Shown piece after piece: positions 56,498 to 64,000 of a DNA stretch of 64,000 nucleotides. Positions within the stretch are counted from its first letter, which is position 1. Each line of letters starts with the position of its first letter. Both the position numbers and the translations under genes were made by a program. The notes beneath the pieces were generated by a model. The model worked only from the letters and a program-made list of their open reading frames with translations. It was not told the DNA's origin and made no database searches. Source of the DNA: Lysinibacillus sp. FJAT-14745 (GTDB taxonomy: Bacteria; Bacillota; Bacilli; Bacillales_A; Planococcaceae); contig NZ_LITM01000005.1 in assembly GCF_001275675.1 (NCBI RefSeq), positions 370,094-434,093 of the forward strand. The letters run 5' to 3'.

Positions 56498-56583
56498 GTG
56501 TTAAACCTACTCCCCATATGCTTTCTTGAAACTTTAAACGTTTTTAAGTTAATTGACAGAAGATTCTATTTTTTAAAAATCCA

Positions 56584-56643
56584 CTGAAAACTAATATACC
56601 ATCATTGTAACGTATTCTCTGCTATATGTATTGTCAAAGCAAG
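56584..56643 (-). repeat. duplicated ktrC-type leader upstream of mprF
   Basis: Sixty bases here match 57884-57943 at about nine positions in ten. The core TTGTAACGTATTCTCTGCTATATGTAT is identical, and TTGACA is on the minus strand at its right end. In the ktrC copy the homology runs to the RBS; here that end has lost the GGAGGG. Confidence 0.85.
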
Positions 56644-56677
56644 TTTGTCTCTCGAGTAGCCTGAGAAATTTATCAAG

Positions 56678-56722
56678 AAAGGGTAGTGATAACAGCTTGT
56701 TGCTGTTATCACTACCCTTTTT
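56678..56722 (-). terminator. long hairpin after the ktrC-partner gene
   Basis: A perfect 19-bp stem, AAAGGGTAGTGATAACAGC (56678-56696) and its complement (56702-56720), directly after the stop codon. The minus-strand T-run is only three bases; the plus-strand one is longer. Confidence 0.75.
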
Positions 56723-57207
56723 TATTTAACATATTGTTCAAGCAAGCGTTGCGTATTTGTTGATTGCTCAAGTGCTTTTTTCTCTTTTGCCCAATATATC
56801 AAATATTGATGATCCCCAATATTAAAAACCATCTGCTGTAATTCCTCACTTAGCTCAGAGCTAATAGCGACCTTTAAAATATCCACCTCATATAAAGGCT
56901 CTCCTTTAATTTCGTAGACAATATGATAGAGTGGTTTTTCTTCAAATATAGTTCGTTCTTTTTTGCTTAGTTTCTTAATATGGCTTAGAGGATAGTTTTC
57001 AATATAGGCTGTTGCATCTTGACCTGTAGCTCTAAATAAAGAGTGCTCTCCTTTAAATAGCTCGATTGCATCAATTTCTGCTGCATGATCTAAAACGTGA
57101 GAAATAGCCTCTTCCTCATTTTTTTCGCGAAACTGCAATGTAAAAGCGCCTATAAGAATAATTACAGCAAATATAACTAGTTTCCATCTTCTTTTATTCA
57201 TTTTCAT
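56722..57207 (-). CDS. membrane-anchored protein of unknown function, co-transcribed with ktrC
   Basis: A 161-residue protein with a basic start, one hydrophobic segment (about residues 9-24), then an acidic, mixed alpha/beta extracytoplasmic-looking domain (AISHVLDHAAEIDAIEL, ATAYIENYPLSHIKKL, YHIVYEIKGEPLYEVDILK, QYLIYWAKEKKAL). No family is recognised. Its start codon overlaps the ktrC stop by one base, so it is translated with ktrC, suggesting a link to potassium or osmotic control. Followed by a strong hairpin. Confidence 0.75.
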   Translation of the reverse strand: MKMNKRRWKLVIFAVIILIGAFTLQFREKNEEEAISHVLDHAAEIDAIELFKGEHSLFRATGQDATAYIENYPLSHIKKLSKKERTIFEEKPLYHIVYEIKGEPLYEVDILKVAISSELSEELQQMVFNIGDHQYLIYWAKEKKALEQSTNTQRLLEQYVK

Positions 57208-57872
57208 TACCCATTCAATGCCTTTTTGACAAAGCGGTTAATATCTACGTCAGCACCAATGACAAGCATAATATCTCCTAGCAAAATTTTATCACTCGCC
57301 TGTGGAGACACGATGATATCTGCACCACGCTTAAGACCTACAATATTAATCCCGTATTTTGCACGAATATCTAAATCCATTACGGAGTAACCTGCAATTG
57401 CATCATTGGCCTTAAGCTCCATAATTGAATGTTCATCCGAAAGCTCCAAATAATCAAGCACTGTATTAGACAGCATATTATTGGCAATACGTATCCCCAT
57501 ATCACGCTCAGGGTGCACGACAAAATCTGCACCAATTTTACGCAAAACTTTTTCATGGTAATCATTCTGAGCCTTTACAGTAATCTGCTGAACTCCTATT
57601 TCTTTTAAAATAATAGTCGTCAAAATACTAGCCTGAATATCTTCACCAATCGCTACGATAACATGCTCAAAATTACGAATACCTAATGAATTTAATACCG
57701 ATTCATCCGTCGAATCTGCGATAACGGCCTGTGTGGCAATGGAAGCAAACTCGTCAACCCGCTCTGAGGAATGATCTATCGCCATAACTTGTGCGCCTTG
57801 ACTCATTAGTTCGCGAACAATACTTCCTCCAAAACGTCCAAGTCCAATGACAGCAAACTCTTTTTTCATCAT
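57207..57872 (-). CDS. ktrC: Ktr potassium channel gating subunit KtrC
   Basis: A 221-residue RCK protein. RCK_N Rossmann domain (GLGRFGGSIVREL, residues about 9-21; DSTDESVL; KAQNDYHEKVLRKIGADFVVHPERDM) and an RCK_C domain from about residue 140. It binds nucleotides and c-di-AMP and gates the KtrD channel in B. subtilis. The RBS CGGAGGG is seven bases upstream. No ktrD or ktrB gene is in the window, which is normal for the KtrC/KtrD arrangement. Confidence 0.94.
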   Translation of the reverse strand: MMKKEFAVIGLGRFGGSIVRELMSQGAQVMAIDHSSERVDEFASIATQAVIADSTDESVLNSLGIRNFEHVIVAIGEDIQASILTTIILKEIGVQQITVKAQNDYHEKVLRKIGADFVVHPERDMGIRIANNMLSNTVLDYLELSDEHSIMELKANDAIAGYSVMDLDIRAKYGINIVGLKRGADIIVSPQASDKILLGDIMLVIGADVDINRFVKKALNG

Positions 57873-57883
57873 TAAAAATCCCT

Positions 57884-57943
57884 CCGAAAACTACTATACC
57901 ATTATTGTAACGTATTCTCTGCTATATGTATCGTCAAATCAAG
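57884..57943 (-). repeat. ktrC leader, original of the copy upstream of mprF
   Basis: See 56584-56643. The segment covers the ktrC RBS flank and about 55 bp upstream, with TTGACG on the minus strand at the far end. No -10 at standard spacing is clear. Confidence 0.8.
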
Positions 57944-58041
57944 AGACTATTCGTCAATAAAAGACTATCCTTGGACAGGACCGTTCTGCTTAGTGGCTTT
58001 TTGCTAGGTTGTCGTCAGGATTTAATAGGGTGAGAGACTAA

Positions 58042-58334
58042 ACTGGTCGGGTTGCCACAGGAAGTGATCTGGTTTGCCTCGAAACTGCTCGGGTTGCCAC
58101 AGGAAGTGAGCTGGTTTGCCTCGAAATTGCTCGGGTTGCCACAGGAAGTGAGCTGGTTTGCACCAAAACTGCTCGGTTGCCCGATTAAGTGAGCTGGTTT
58201 GCCTCAAAATTGCTCGGGTTGCCACAGGAAGTGATCTGGTTAGCTTCGAAACTGCTCGGGTTGCCCGATTAAGTGATCTGGTTAACCCAAAAACGCTCGG
58301 GTTGCCTGAGGAAGTAATCCGGCCAACCTCTTTT
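58042..58334. repeat. seven tandem 42-bp repeats, each two 21-bp half-units
   Basis: Units start at 58042, 58084, 58126, 58168, 58209, 58251 and 58293; one is 41 bp, the others 42. Half-unit 1 is GCTCGGGTTGCCACAGGAAGT-like, half-unit 2 is GAGCTGGTTTGCCTCGAAACT-like; both carry GGTTTGCC or GGGTTGCC at the same offset. Some units have CCGATTAAGTG replacing CACAGGAAGTG. The minus strand is partly open (FLWQPEQFRGKPAH repeats), but no RBS or start supports it. Confidence 0.92.
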
Positions 58335-58463
58335 GGCTCTGGTCACTTCTCCATCGGATTGCTTTCTTTTTCATCAGATTGACTCCTTGATTGCTCAGGG
58401 TACGTCACATATGCTGAGCTCCAAAATAATCACGTAGTGGAAACTAACATTGTGTTTTCCATA

Positions 58464-58499
58464 AAAAAAGACGAGGAATAAAATATCCCCCGCCTCTTC
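58464..58499 (-). terminator. weak terminator after ykuV
   Basis: A purine-rich imperfect stem (GAGGAATA against TATCCCCCGCCTC region) followed on the minus strand by seven T residues. Confidence 0.45.
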
Positions 58500-58509
58500 A
58501 TCTGCTATT

Positions 58510-58962
58510 TTATGCGTTGCGCATTTCATCTAAAACACGATTTACACGTTTTTCTAGCATTTTCATACCGCTGCCACCAGCTTGCATGTGACGAAGCTGA
58601 CCATCTTTATCGAACACAAAATACGCAGGTACGTATTGATTTTCAAAAGCATCTGTTAGCTTTAATTCGCTATCTACAAAGATTGGTTGAACAATGTCAT
58701 GCTCTGCTGCTACCGATTTGATTGTTTCTAAATTTGTATCTTCCTCAGAACGTGGCATATGCACTGCAATAACGTTTAACTCATCTTTGTATTGGTCACG
58801 GAAATTGTTCACATCCGGCATTGCCTCTTTACATAGATGGCAACTAACTGACCAGAAGTGAATTAACGTTGGTTTTTCGCCTACTAAATCCGCTTTTGTT
58901 ACTTCACCATTTAACCAAGTTGTTGCGCCTACAAGTTCAGGCATTTGTTCACGAAGTTTCAT
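58510..58962 (-). CDS. ykuV: thiol-disulfide oxidoreductase YkuV
   Basis: A 150-residue thioredoxin-fold protein almost collinear with B. subtilis YkuV. Active-site CHLC at Cys41 and Cys44 within HFWSVSCHLCKEAM, cis-proline in YVPAYFVFD. It has no signal peptide, so it is cytoplasmic. Its partner ykuU lies upstream; an intrinsic terminator sits between the two, so ykuV expression may depend on partial readthrough. The RBS AAAGGAGAA is strong. Confidence 0.94.
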   Translation of the reverse strand: MKLREQMPELVGATTWLNGEVTKADLVGEKPTLIHFWSVSCHLCKEAMPDVNNFRDQYKDELNVIAVHMPRSEEDTNLETIKSVAAEHDIVQPIFVDSELKLTDAFENQYVPAYFVFDKDGQLRHMQAGGSGMKMLEKRVNRVLDEMRNA

Positions 58963-58992
58963 AAAACATTCTCCTTTTTCTATATCAAGTTT

Positions 58993-59022
58993 AAAAAAAT
59001 CCCCACAAACTTGCTGTGGGGA
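58993..59022 (-). terminator. terminator in the ykuU-ykuV gap
   Basis: Arms TCCCCACA (59000-59007) and TGTGGGGA (59015-59022) with seven T residues following on the minus strand. It lies within the 92-bp gap between the genes. Confidence 0.85.
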
Positions 59023-59054
59023 CTCTTTATTTTTGAATGATCTTAAACTCTAAA

Positions 59055-59597
59055 TTATAGAGTTGCTTGACCTGGGCGCCAGTTTGCTGGGCAAAGACCA
59101 CCAGTTTGTAAAGCTTGAAGTACACGTAAAGTTTCGTCTACATCACGGCCGATGTTGTTATCGAATACTGTTTGGTATTTTAATTCGCCTTCTGGGTTGA
59201 TGATGAATAAGCCGCGTAGTGCGATACCTTCTTCTTCAATTAATACACCATATTCTTTTGAAATTTCGTGATTTGTATCTGCTGCTAATGGATATTTTAA
59301 CTCACCAAGACCATTTTTAGTGCGGTCAGTGTTAATCCAAGCTAAGTGAGTGTGGATTGTATCAGTAGAAACACCGATTACTTCTGCATCTAAGTCTTCG
59401 AACTCATCGTAACGATCGCTCATTGCAGTGATCTCTGTTGGACATACGAAAGTGAAGTCCATTGGATAGAAGAAAAGAACTGTCCATTTATCTTGTGCTT
59501 TAATATCTTCTAATGATACTTTACCAAATGATTTGTCTGGAAGTACCGCTTCCATTGTAAAGTTAGGTGCTTGTTTACCTACCATGCGTTCTGCCAT
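59055..59597 (-). CDS. ykuU: 2-Cys peroxiredoxin YkuU
   Basis: A 180-residue typical 2-Cys peroxiredoxin. Peroxidatic Cys52 in DFTFVCPTE, resolving Cys169 in GGLCPANWRPG. It reduces peroxides, with YkuV as a plausible thiol partner. The RBS GGAGGG lies close upstream. No clear PerR box is seen in the 400 bp upstream. Confidence 0.95.
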   Translation of the reverse strand: MAERMVGKQAPNFTMEAVLPDKSFGKVSLEDIKAQDKWTVLFFYPMDFTFVCPTEITAMSDRYDEFEDLDAEVIGVSTDTIHTHLAWINTDRTKNGLGELKYPLAADTNHEISKEYGVLIEEEGIALRGLFIINPEGELKYQTVFDNNIGRDVDETLRVLQALQTGGLCPANWRPGQATL

Positions 59598-59884
59598 TAT
59601 AAATCCCTCCGATTAAATATGTAGTGTATATATTCCATTCGCACCAGCGAACTCGTCTTCTACGATAACAGAGTAATCATAGTTTTTCAAACAAGTGAGC
59701 TCCCCAAAAGCGTGCATTTTAAATTATCTGACAAATTTTCGTCAAATTCCCAAATGGAATAGCTGCTACAGCCTATTTATTAGCTATTTTCAACAATTTT
59801 ATTCTAGTTTAAACAAAATTTTTCCACGTTACATTTATGTATGATTTCTAAAAATTTCATCTACTTTTTTTTCATAAAAAACGA
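59598..59884. other. intergenic upstream of ykuU
   Basis: AT-rich, no gene seen and no convincing PerR palindrome. The ykuU promoter must lie here but was not identified. Confidence 0.4.
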
Positions 59885-59912
59885 TTGCAAATTCTTTTTT
59901 ATTATGTATAAT
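59885..59912 (+). promoter_or_regulatory. sigma-A promoter of the pot operon
   Basis: TTGCAA (59885-59890), a 16-base spacer, TATAAT (59907-59912). It lies about 90 bp before the regulator start codon. Confidence 0.7.
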
Positions 59913-59924
59913 TGTAATGGTTTT

Positions 59925-59985
59925 AGTAAACTAAAAGTTTCGTTAAAGTAAACTTCGTATTTCAAAAGTTTATGATTGCTAAACT
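59925..59985 (+). promoter_or_regulatory. repeated operator-like motifs before the pot operon
   Basis: AGTAAACT (59925-59932), AAAAGTTT (59933-59940), AAGTAAACTT (59946-59955), AAAAGTTTA (59964-59972) and CTAAACTT (59979-59986 edge) form an array of direct and inverted AAGTTTA/TAAACTT half-sites between promoter and start. The adjacent Xre-cupin protein is the likely ligand; this is inferred. Confidence 0.5.
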
Positions 59986-60003
59986 TCTTCTAGGAGGGAA
60001 AAG

Positions 60004-60546
60004 ATGCAAATAGGAGCAAAAATTAAAGCGCTTCGTTTAAAAAAAGGTCTTACCCAAGAGGAGCTTGGAGAACGTACAGATTTAAGTAAAGGGTATATCT
60101 CACAATTAGAACGTGATCTAAATTCACCTTCCATTGAAACTCTATTTTCAATATTAGAAGTATTAGGGTCAGCACCTAAGGAATTTTTCGATGATGAATC
60201 ACCTGAACAAAAGGTTGTATATACAGAGGAAGATCAATCCACTTATACAGATGAAGAAAAAAAATATGAAATTCAGTGGCTTATTCCAACATCAAACGAA
60301 AAAGAGATGGAGCCTATTTTCTTAACACTTGCTGCTGAGGGGGAATTCAAACAGTTTGAGCCCTCACTCTCGGAAACATTTATTTATGTTGTCGAAGGGC
60401 GTATTCGTCTCGTTTTAGGAGATGAGCAGTACATAGCGAGTGAAGGCAATGCTCTCTATTTTGACGCGACAGATCATCATCAAATTTTTAATGCACATGC
60501 TGATGAAACAAAAATTTTACTTGTCGCAACGGATTCATATTTATAG
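60004..60546 (+). CDS. XRE family regulator with cupin domain (polyamine-operon type)
   Basis: A 180-residue protein. Residues 1-60 are an XRE HTH (IKALRLKKGLTQEELGERTDLSKGYISQLERDLNSPS); residues about 105-178 are a cupin (FIYVVEGRIRLVLGDEQYIASEGNALYFDATDHHQIFN). This is the PuuR-like layout that often heads potABCD in Firmicutes. It probably autoregulates and controls polyamine uptake, sensing a polyamine or derivative through the cupin. It lies 17 bp before potA. Confidence 0.88.
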   Translation: MQIGAKIKALRLKKGLTQEELGERTDLSKGYISQLERDLNSPSIETLFSILEVLGSAPKEFFDDESPEQKVVYTEEDQSTYTDEEKKYEIQWLIPTSNEKEMEPIFLTLAAEGEFKQFEPSLSETFIYVVEGRIRLVLGDEQYIASEGNALYFDATDHHQIFNAHADETKILLVATDSYL

Positions 60547-60563
60547 CTTAAGGAGGCACATCT

Positions 60564-61670
60564 ATGACAACGAATTCGATTATCCGCTTTGAAAACGTTT
60601 CAAAGTCCTATAATGACGGCACGGTCGTCTTAAAAAACATTAACTTGGAGCTAGAAAAGGGAAAATTTTATACACTACTAGGTCCTTCTGGTTGTGGTAA
60701 AACAACTATATTACGTATGATTGCTGGATTCACAGAACCGACTTCAGGAAATATCTATTTTCATGATAAAAAAATCAACACAGTGCCAGCAAATGAACGC
60801 CAAGTAAATACTGTTTTTCAGGATTATGCGTTATTTCCTCATTTAAATGTCTTTGAAAACGTCGCATTTGGACTTCGCATAAAAAAACTCCCTGAAAGTG
60901 AAATTAAAAACCGTGTTGCTGAAGCATTAAAATTCGTTAACTTAGCAGGCTATAGCAATCGTGAAATTTCTGAAATGTCTGGTGGTCAACGCCAACGTGT
61001 AGCTATTGCTCGTGCTATTGTGAACGATCCTGAAGTAATTTTACTGGATGAGCCTCTTTCTGCTCTAGATTTAAAGCTACGTACAGAGATGCAATATGAA
61101 CTACGAGAGTTACAACAACGACTTGGGAAAACATTTGTATTTGTTACGCACGATCAAGAAGAAGCACTTGCCATGAGTGATGAAATATTTGTCTTAAGTG
61201 AAGGTGAAATTCAACAATCTGGAACACCAGTAGATATTTATGATGAGCCAATTAACCGCTTCGTTGCTGATTTTATTGGTGAATCAAATATTGTTCCTGG
61301 CGTGATGATTGAAGATTTCAAAGTAGAATTTGCTAGTAAAGTTTTTGAATGTGTTGACCAAGGTATGAGACCAAACGAAAAAATTGATATTGTCATTCGA
61401 CCAGAAGATTTAGAAATGACAACAATTGATAGAGGCAAACTTGTCGTGAAAGTTGATACTCAATTGTTCCGCGGGGTGCATTATGAATTATCTACGTATG
61501 ACAAAGATGGGAATGAATGGCTCGTGCATTCATTGAAAAAAGCTGAAGTAGGGACAGAAATTGGTTTAGACTTTGATCCAGAAGCAATTCATGTAATGCG
61601 CTTAAATGAAACAGAAGAAGAATTCGATAAACGTTTAGAGGCGTACGGGGACGACGAAGATGCAAACTAA
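60564..61670 (+). CDS. potA: spermidine/putrescine ABC transporter ATPase
   Basis: A 368-residue ATPase. Walker [10 protein letters not shown] near residue 38, Q-loop QDYALFPH, signature [14 protein letters not shown], Walker [13 protein letters not shown] and HD switch FVTHDQEE; the C-terminal TOBE domain starts at about residue 235. It energises polyamine import. Its end overlaps potB by 11 bp. Confidence 0.95.
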   Translation: MTTNSIIRFENVSKSYNDGTVVLKNINLELEKGKFYTLLGPSGCGKTTILRMIAGFTEPTSGNIYFHDKKINTVPANERQVNTVFQDYALFPHLNVFENVAFGLRIKKLPESEIKNRVAEALKFVNLAGYSNREISEMSGGQRQRVAIARAIVNDPEVILLDEPLSALDLKLRTEMQYELRELQQRLGKTFVFVTHDQEEALAMSDEIFVLSEGEIQQSGTPVDIYDEPINRFVADFIGESNIVPGVMIEDFKVEFASKVFECVDQGMRPNEKIDIVIRPEDLEMTTIDRGKLVVKVDTQLFRGVHYELSTYDKDGNEWLVHSLKKAEVGTEIGLDFDPEAIHVMRLNETEEEFDKRLEAYGDDEDAN

Positions 61671-62472
61671 GACTTCGAAATCAGCCTTATTTCCTTATGT
61701 TTTATGGATTGCACTTTTTGTTATCGCGCCGATTGCACTCGTTGTTTACTATTCCCTACTAGATATACACGGCAATTTCACGCTCGATAACTATAAAGCA
61801 TTCTTTACTTCTGTCTATTTAAAAATGACATTAAGTTCATTCTGGTATGCGTTTTTAATTACATTCTTTACGTTACTTGTTTCGTATCCAACAGCCTATT
61901 TTTTAACAAAAACGAAATATAAGCAGCTTTGGCTTTTACTAATTATTATTCCTTCTTGGATTAATCTTTTGTTAAAAACATATGCCTTTATCGGGATTTT
62001 CGGCTTGTACGGCCCATTAAATGCATTCATCGAAGTATTTGGTTTTGATCCGAAGCAAATGCTATTCACTGACATTAGCTTTGTGTTCGTATCCGTTTAT
62101 ATTTTTATTCCATTTATGATTTTACCGATTTTCAACTCATTGGATCGTTTAAATCCGGCTCTTATTTATGCAGCACGTGATTTAGGGGCATCTGCCTTTA
62201 CTACATTCCGTCGCGTTATATTGCCGTTAACAATGGATGGTGTTAAATCAGGCATTCAAGTAGTATTTATTCCTGCATTATCACTTTTCATGATTACTCG
62301 TTTAATTGCAGGAAACCGTGTTATTACACTTGGTACAGCTATTGAACAACAATTCCTTGTGACCCAAAACTGGGGAATGGGATCAACAATTGCTGTTTTC
62401 TTAATTTTATTTATGGTCATCGTTATGTTAATTACAGGACAGAAAAAGGATAAAGGAGGTCGCGTACGATGA
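61660..62472 (+). CDS. potB: spermidine/putrescine ABC transporter permease
   Basis: A 270-residue permease with six membrane segments and the EAA loop [24 protein letters not shown] near residue 168. It pairs with PotC. It overlaps potA by 11 bp and potC by 4 bp, so the operon is tightly coupled. Confidence 0.95.
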   Translation: MQTKTSKSALFPYVLWIALFVIAPIALVVYYSLLDIHGNFTLDNYKAFFTSVYLKMTLSSFWYAFLITFFTLLVSYPTAYFLTKTKYKQLWLLLIIIPSWINLLLKTYAFIGIFGLYGPLNAFIEVFGFDPKQMLFTDISFVFVSVYIFIPFMILPIFNSLDRLNPALIYAARDLGASAFTTFRRVILPLTMDGVKSGIQVVFIPALSLFMITRLIAGNRVITLGTAIEQQFLVTQNWGMGSTIAVFLILFMVIVMLITGQKKDKGGRVR

Positions 62473-63266
62473 AAAAACTATCTGCTACAGCAAGAGTGTA
62501 TTTAGCGATTGTTTTTATCGTTTTGTATGCACCTATCTTCTATTTAATCTTCTATTCGTTCAATAGTGGCGGATCGATGAATAATTTTGAGTCCTTTACG
62601 TTAGAACATTATAAAGCGGTGTTTGAGGATTCACGTCTACTCGTAATTCTCATTAATACAGTCATTGTGGCATTACTCTCTGCTTTGATTTCTACAATTA
62701 TCGGGACGCTAGGAGCTATTGGTATTGTCACTGTTAAAGATTCAAAAATTCGCAATACACTACTTTCTTTAAACAATGTGTTAATTGTTAGCCCAGATGT
62801 CATTATTGGTGCAAGCTTTCTAATTTTATTCACAATTATTGGTATTAAATTAGGCTTTACTTCTGTGTTATTAGCACATGTTGCGTTCAGTGTCCCAATT
62901 GTTGTACTGATGGTCTTACCGAAACTATTAGAAATGAATAAATCATTAATCGATGCTGCATTAGATTTAGGGGCAACAAAAAAAGATGTCATGATGCGTG
63001 TTATTTTGCCGTATATTCAACCTGGTATTTTTGCAGGGTTCTTCCTTGCCTTAACGTATTCTCTGGACGATTTTGCGGTAACGTTTTTCGTGACAGGTAA
63101 CGGCTTCAGTACTTTATCTGTTGAAATTTACTCTATGGCACGTGCTGGTATTTCTTTAACGGTTAACGCTATTTCTGGTTTAGTATTCTTTATTACGGTT
63201 ATCATCGTAATTGGCTATTACTTCATTACAAGCCGAACTAGTAAAAGAACGGGGGGAACTCAATGA
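62469..63266 (+). CDS. potC: spermidine/putrescine ABC transporter permease
   Basis: A 265-residue permease with six membrane segments and the EAA loop AALDLGATKKDVMMRVILPYIQPG near residue 163. It overlaps potB and potD by 4 bp each (ATGA junctions). Confidence 0.95.
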   Translation: MKKLSATARVYLAIVFIVLYAPIFYLIFYSFNSGGSMNNFESFTLEHYKAVFEDSRLLVILINTVIVALLSALISTIIGTLGAIGIVTVKDSKIRNTLLSLNNVLIVSPDVIIGASFLILFTIIGIKLGFTSVLLAHVAFSVPIVVLMVLPKLLEMNKSLIDAALDLGATKKDVMMRVILPYIQPGIFAGFFLALTYSLDDFAVTFFVTGNGFSTLSVEIYSMARAGISLTVNAISGLVFFITVIIVIGYYFITSRTSKRTGGTQ

Positions 63267-64000
63267 AGCAATTAATTCAAGCAACAGTCGCTATTCTTGT
63301 CGTTTCCGCCCTTTTGTTCTATGCTGCTAACGCCCTAAGCGCTGGCGGTGGGAAAAGCGGGAAAAATACGTTAACAATCTTTAACTGGGGAGAATATATT
63401 GACCCTGATTTGCTGAAGCAATTTGAAAAAGAAACAGGTATTCATGTCATTTATGAGACGTTTGATTCCAATGAAGCGATGATGACAAAAATTCAACAAG
63501 GTGGTACAGCTTACGATATTGCAGTACCGTCTGAATATACGATTGAAAAAATGAAGGAAGAAAACTTACTTATTCCTTTAGATAAATCGAAAATCCCTAA
63601 TTTAAAAAATATCGATCCTTATTTTTTAGACCTACCATTTGATGACAACAATAAATATTCAGTTCCATATTTCTGGGGAACAGTCGGCATTGTCTATAAT
63701 CCAAAGCTCGTTGGAAAGCTAGACTTCTCATCTTGGGAGGACTTATGGGACCCATCGTTAAAACGTAAAGTCTTTTTAGTAGACGGCGCACGTGAGGTAA
63801 TTGGTATGGGCTTAAACAGTCTTGGCTACTCACTCAACTCTTTAAATACCCAGGAGCTACGTAAAGCTACTGATAAACTAATCACATTGGCACCAAATGT
63901 TAAAGCCATTATCGGGGATGAAATTACACCGCTGATGATTAACAACGAGGCAGCTGTGGCACTCACTTGGTCTGGTCAAGCAGCAGATATGCTGTCAGAA
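63263..64000 (+). CDS. potD: spermidine/putrescine-binding protein, 3' part outside the window
   Basis: The first 246 codons of PotD run off the window end. A hydrophobic signal segment (about residues 5-26) is followed by a glycine/lysine-rich linker and the binding domain: TLTIFNWGEYIDPDLLKQFEKETG, YETFDSNEAMMTKIQQGGTAYDIAVPSEYTIEKM, PYFWGTVGIVYNP. No cysteine occurs in the first 246 residues, so a lipobox is absent and the protein would be held by an uncleaved anchor or released by signal peptidase I (ALSA site). The start overlaps the potC stop. Confidence 0.94.
   Translation, partial: MKQLIQATVAILVVSALLFYAANALSAGGGKSGKNTLTIFNWGEYIDPDLLKQFEKETGIHVIYETFDSNEAMMTKIQQGGTAYDIAVPSEYTIEKMKEENLLIPLDKSKIPNLKNIDPYFLDLPFDDNNKYSVPYFWGTVGIVYNPKLVGKLDFSSWEDLWDPSLKRKVFLVDGAREVIGMGLNSLGYSLNSLNTQELRKATDKLITLAPNVKAIIGDEITPLMINNEAAVALTWSGQAADMLSE

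Noticed and set aside
57873-58041. c-di-AMP (ydaO-type) riboswitch before ktrC
   Set aside because: The leader is short and lacks an extended structured domain; only the duplicated 60-bp element is seen.
58022-58225. Minus-strand ORF with FLWQPEQ-FRGKPAH repeats
   Set aside because: Again a product of the 42-bp repeat. It covers only part of the array, lacks an RBS, and the 41-bp unit breaks its frame.
58042-58334. Possible CRISPR array
   Set aside because: Units are contiguous and diverged with no unique spacers, and no cas genes are near.

Overview
The window is chromosomal DNA from a low-GC, endospore-forming Firmicute, most likely Lysinibacillus or a close Planococcaceae relative. This is inferred from three things: close protein matches to Bacillus subtilis families, a gene order that follows the B. 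subtilis ykuU-rnjA-pdh-speA-ykt-yla-pyc-cta-ylb segment read right to left, and a stand-alone MurE with a diaminopimelate-type motif, which suits a Bacillus sphaericus-like wall. No rRNA, tRNA, prophage, transposase or CRISPR array was seen.

Layout from left to right. 0-1 kb: a candidate type I toxin/antisense-RNA pair and a short tandem repeat. 1-6.5 kb: ylbF, a hotdog thioesterase, an extra murE, a CAP-domain protein, ylbA and an AI-2E-type membrane protein. 6.5-15.4 kb: the caa3 cytochrome oxidase set (ctaM, ctaG, ctaF, ctaE, ctaD, ctaC, ctaB, and divergent ctaA), interrupted by 1.1 kb of structured repeats. 15.7-21.6 kb: pyc, ftsW, ylaN, ylaL, ylaI. 21.8-24.4 kb: a three-gene ABC importer inserted into the yla block. 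24.6-30 kb: ylaH, typA, ylaF, yktC, a small protein, yktB and yktA. 30-36 kb: a nitronate monooxygenase-like enzyme, speA, a decayed methyltransferase, an LrgAB pair and an unusual SDR protein. 36-41 kb: the pyruvate dehydrogenase operon. 41-45 kb: def, ykrA, a very small cationic-peptide gene, rpoY and rnjA. 45.6-49.6 kb: a TetR regulator divergent from an SwrC-like RND pump. 50-53.4 kb: a frameshifted acetyltransferase and an S66 peptidase-GNAT-S66 peptidase operon. 54-59.6 kb: mprF, ktrC with a membrane-anchored partner, ykuV and ykuU. 60-64 kb: a cupin regulator followed by potABC and the start of potD.

Most genes are housekeeping: aerobic respiration (pyruvate dehydrogenase, anaplerosis through Pyc, heme A synthesis and caa3 oxidase), division, RNA turnover, polyamine synthesis (SpeA) and uptake (Pot), potassium control, envelope modification and peroxide defence. 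The less ordinary material is the type I toxin locus, the sporulation-type murE, the 23-residue peptide gene, the S66-GNAT-S66 cassette resembling microcin C immunity enzymes, an SDR lacking its catalytic residues, and a copy of the ktrC leader in front of mprF. Several kinds of structured or tandem intergenic repeat also stand out, including three loci whose arrays share a 21-bp period.

Starts were moved from the longest ORF where a ribosome binding site clearly favours an internal codon. Gene names rest on remembered family resemblance and synteny, not on database searches.
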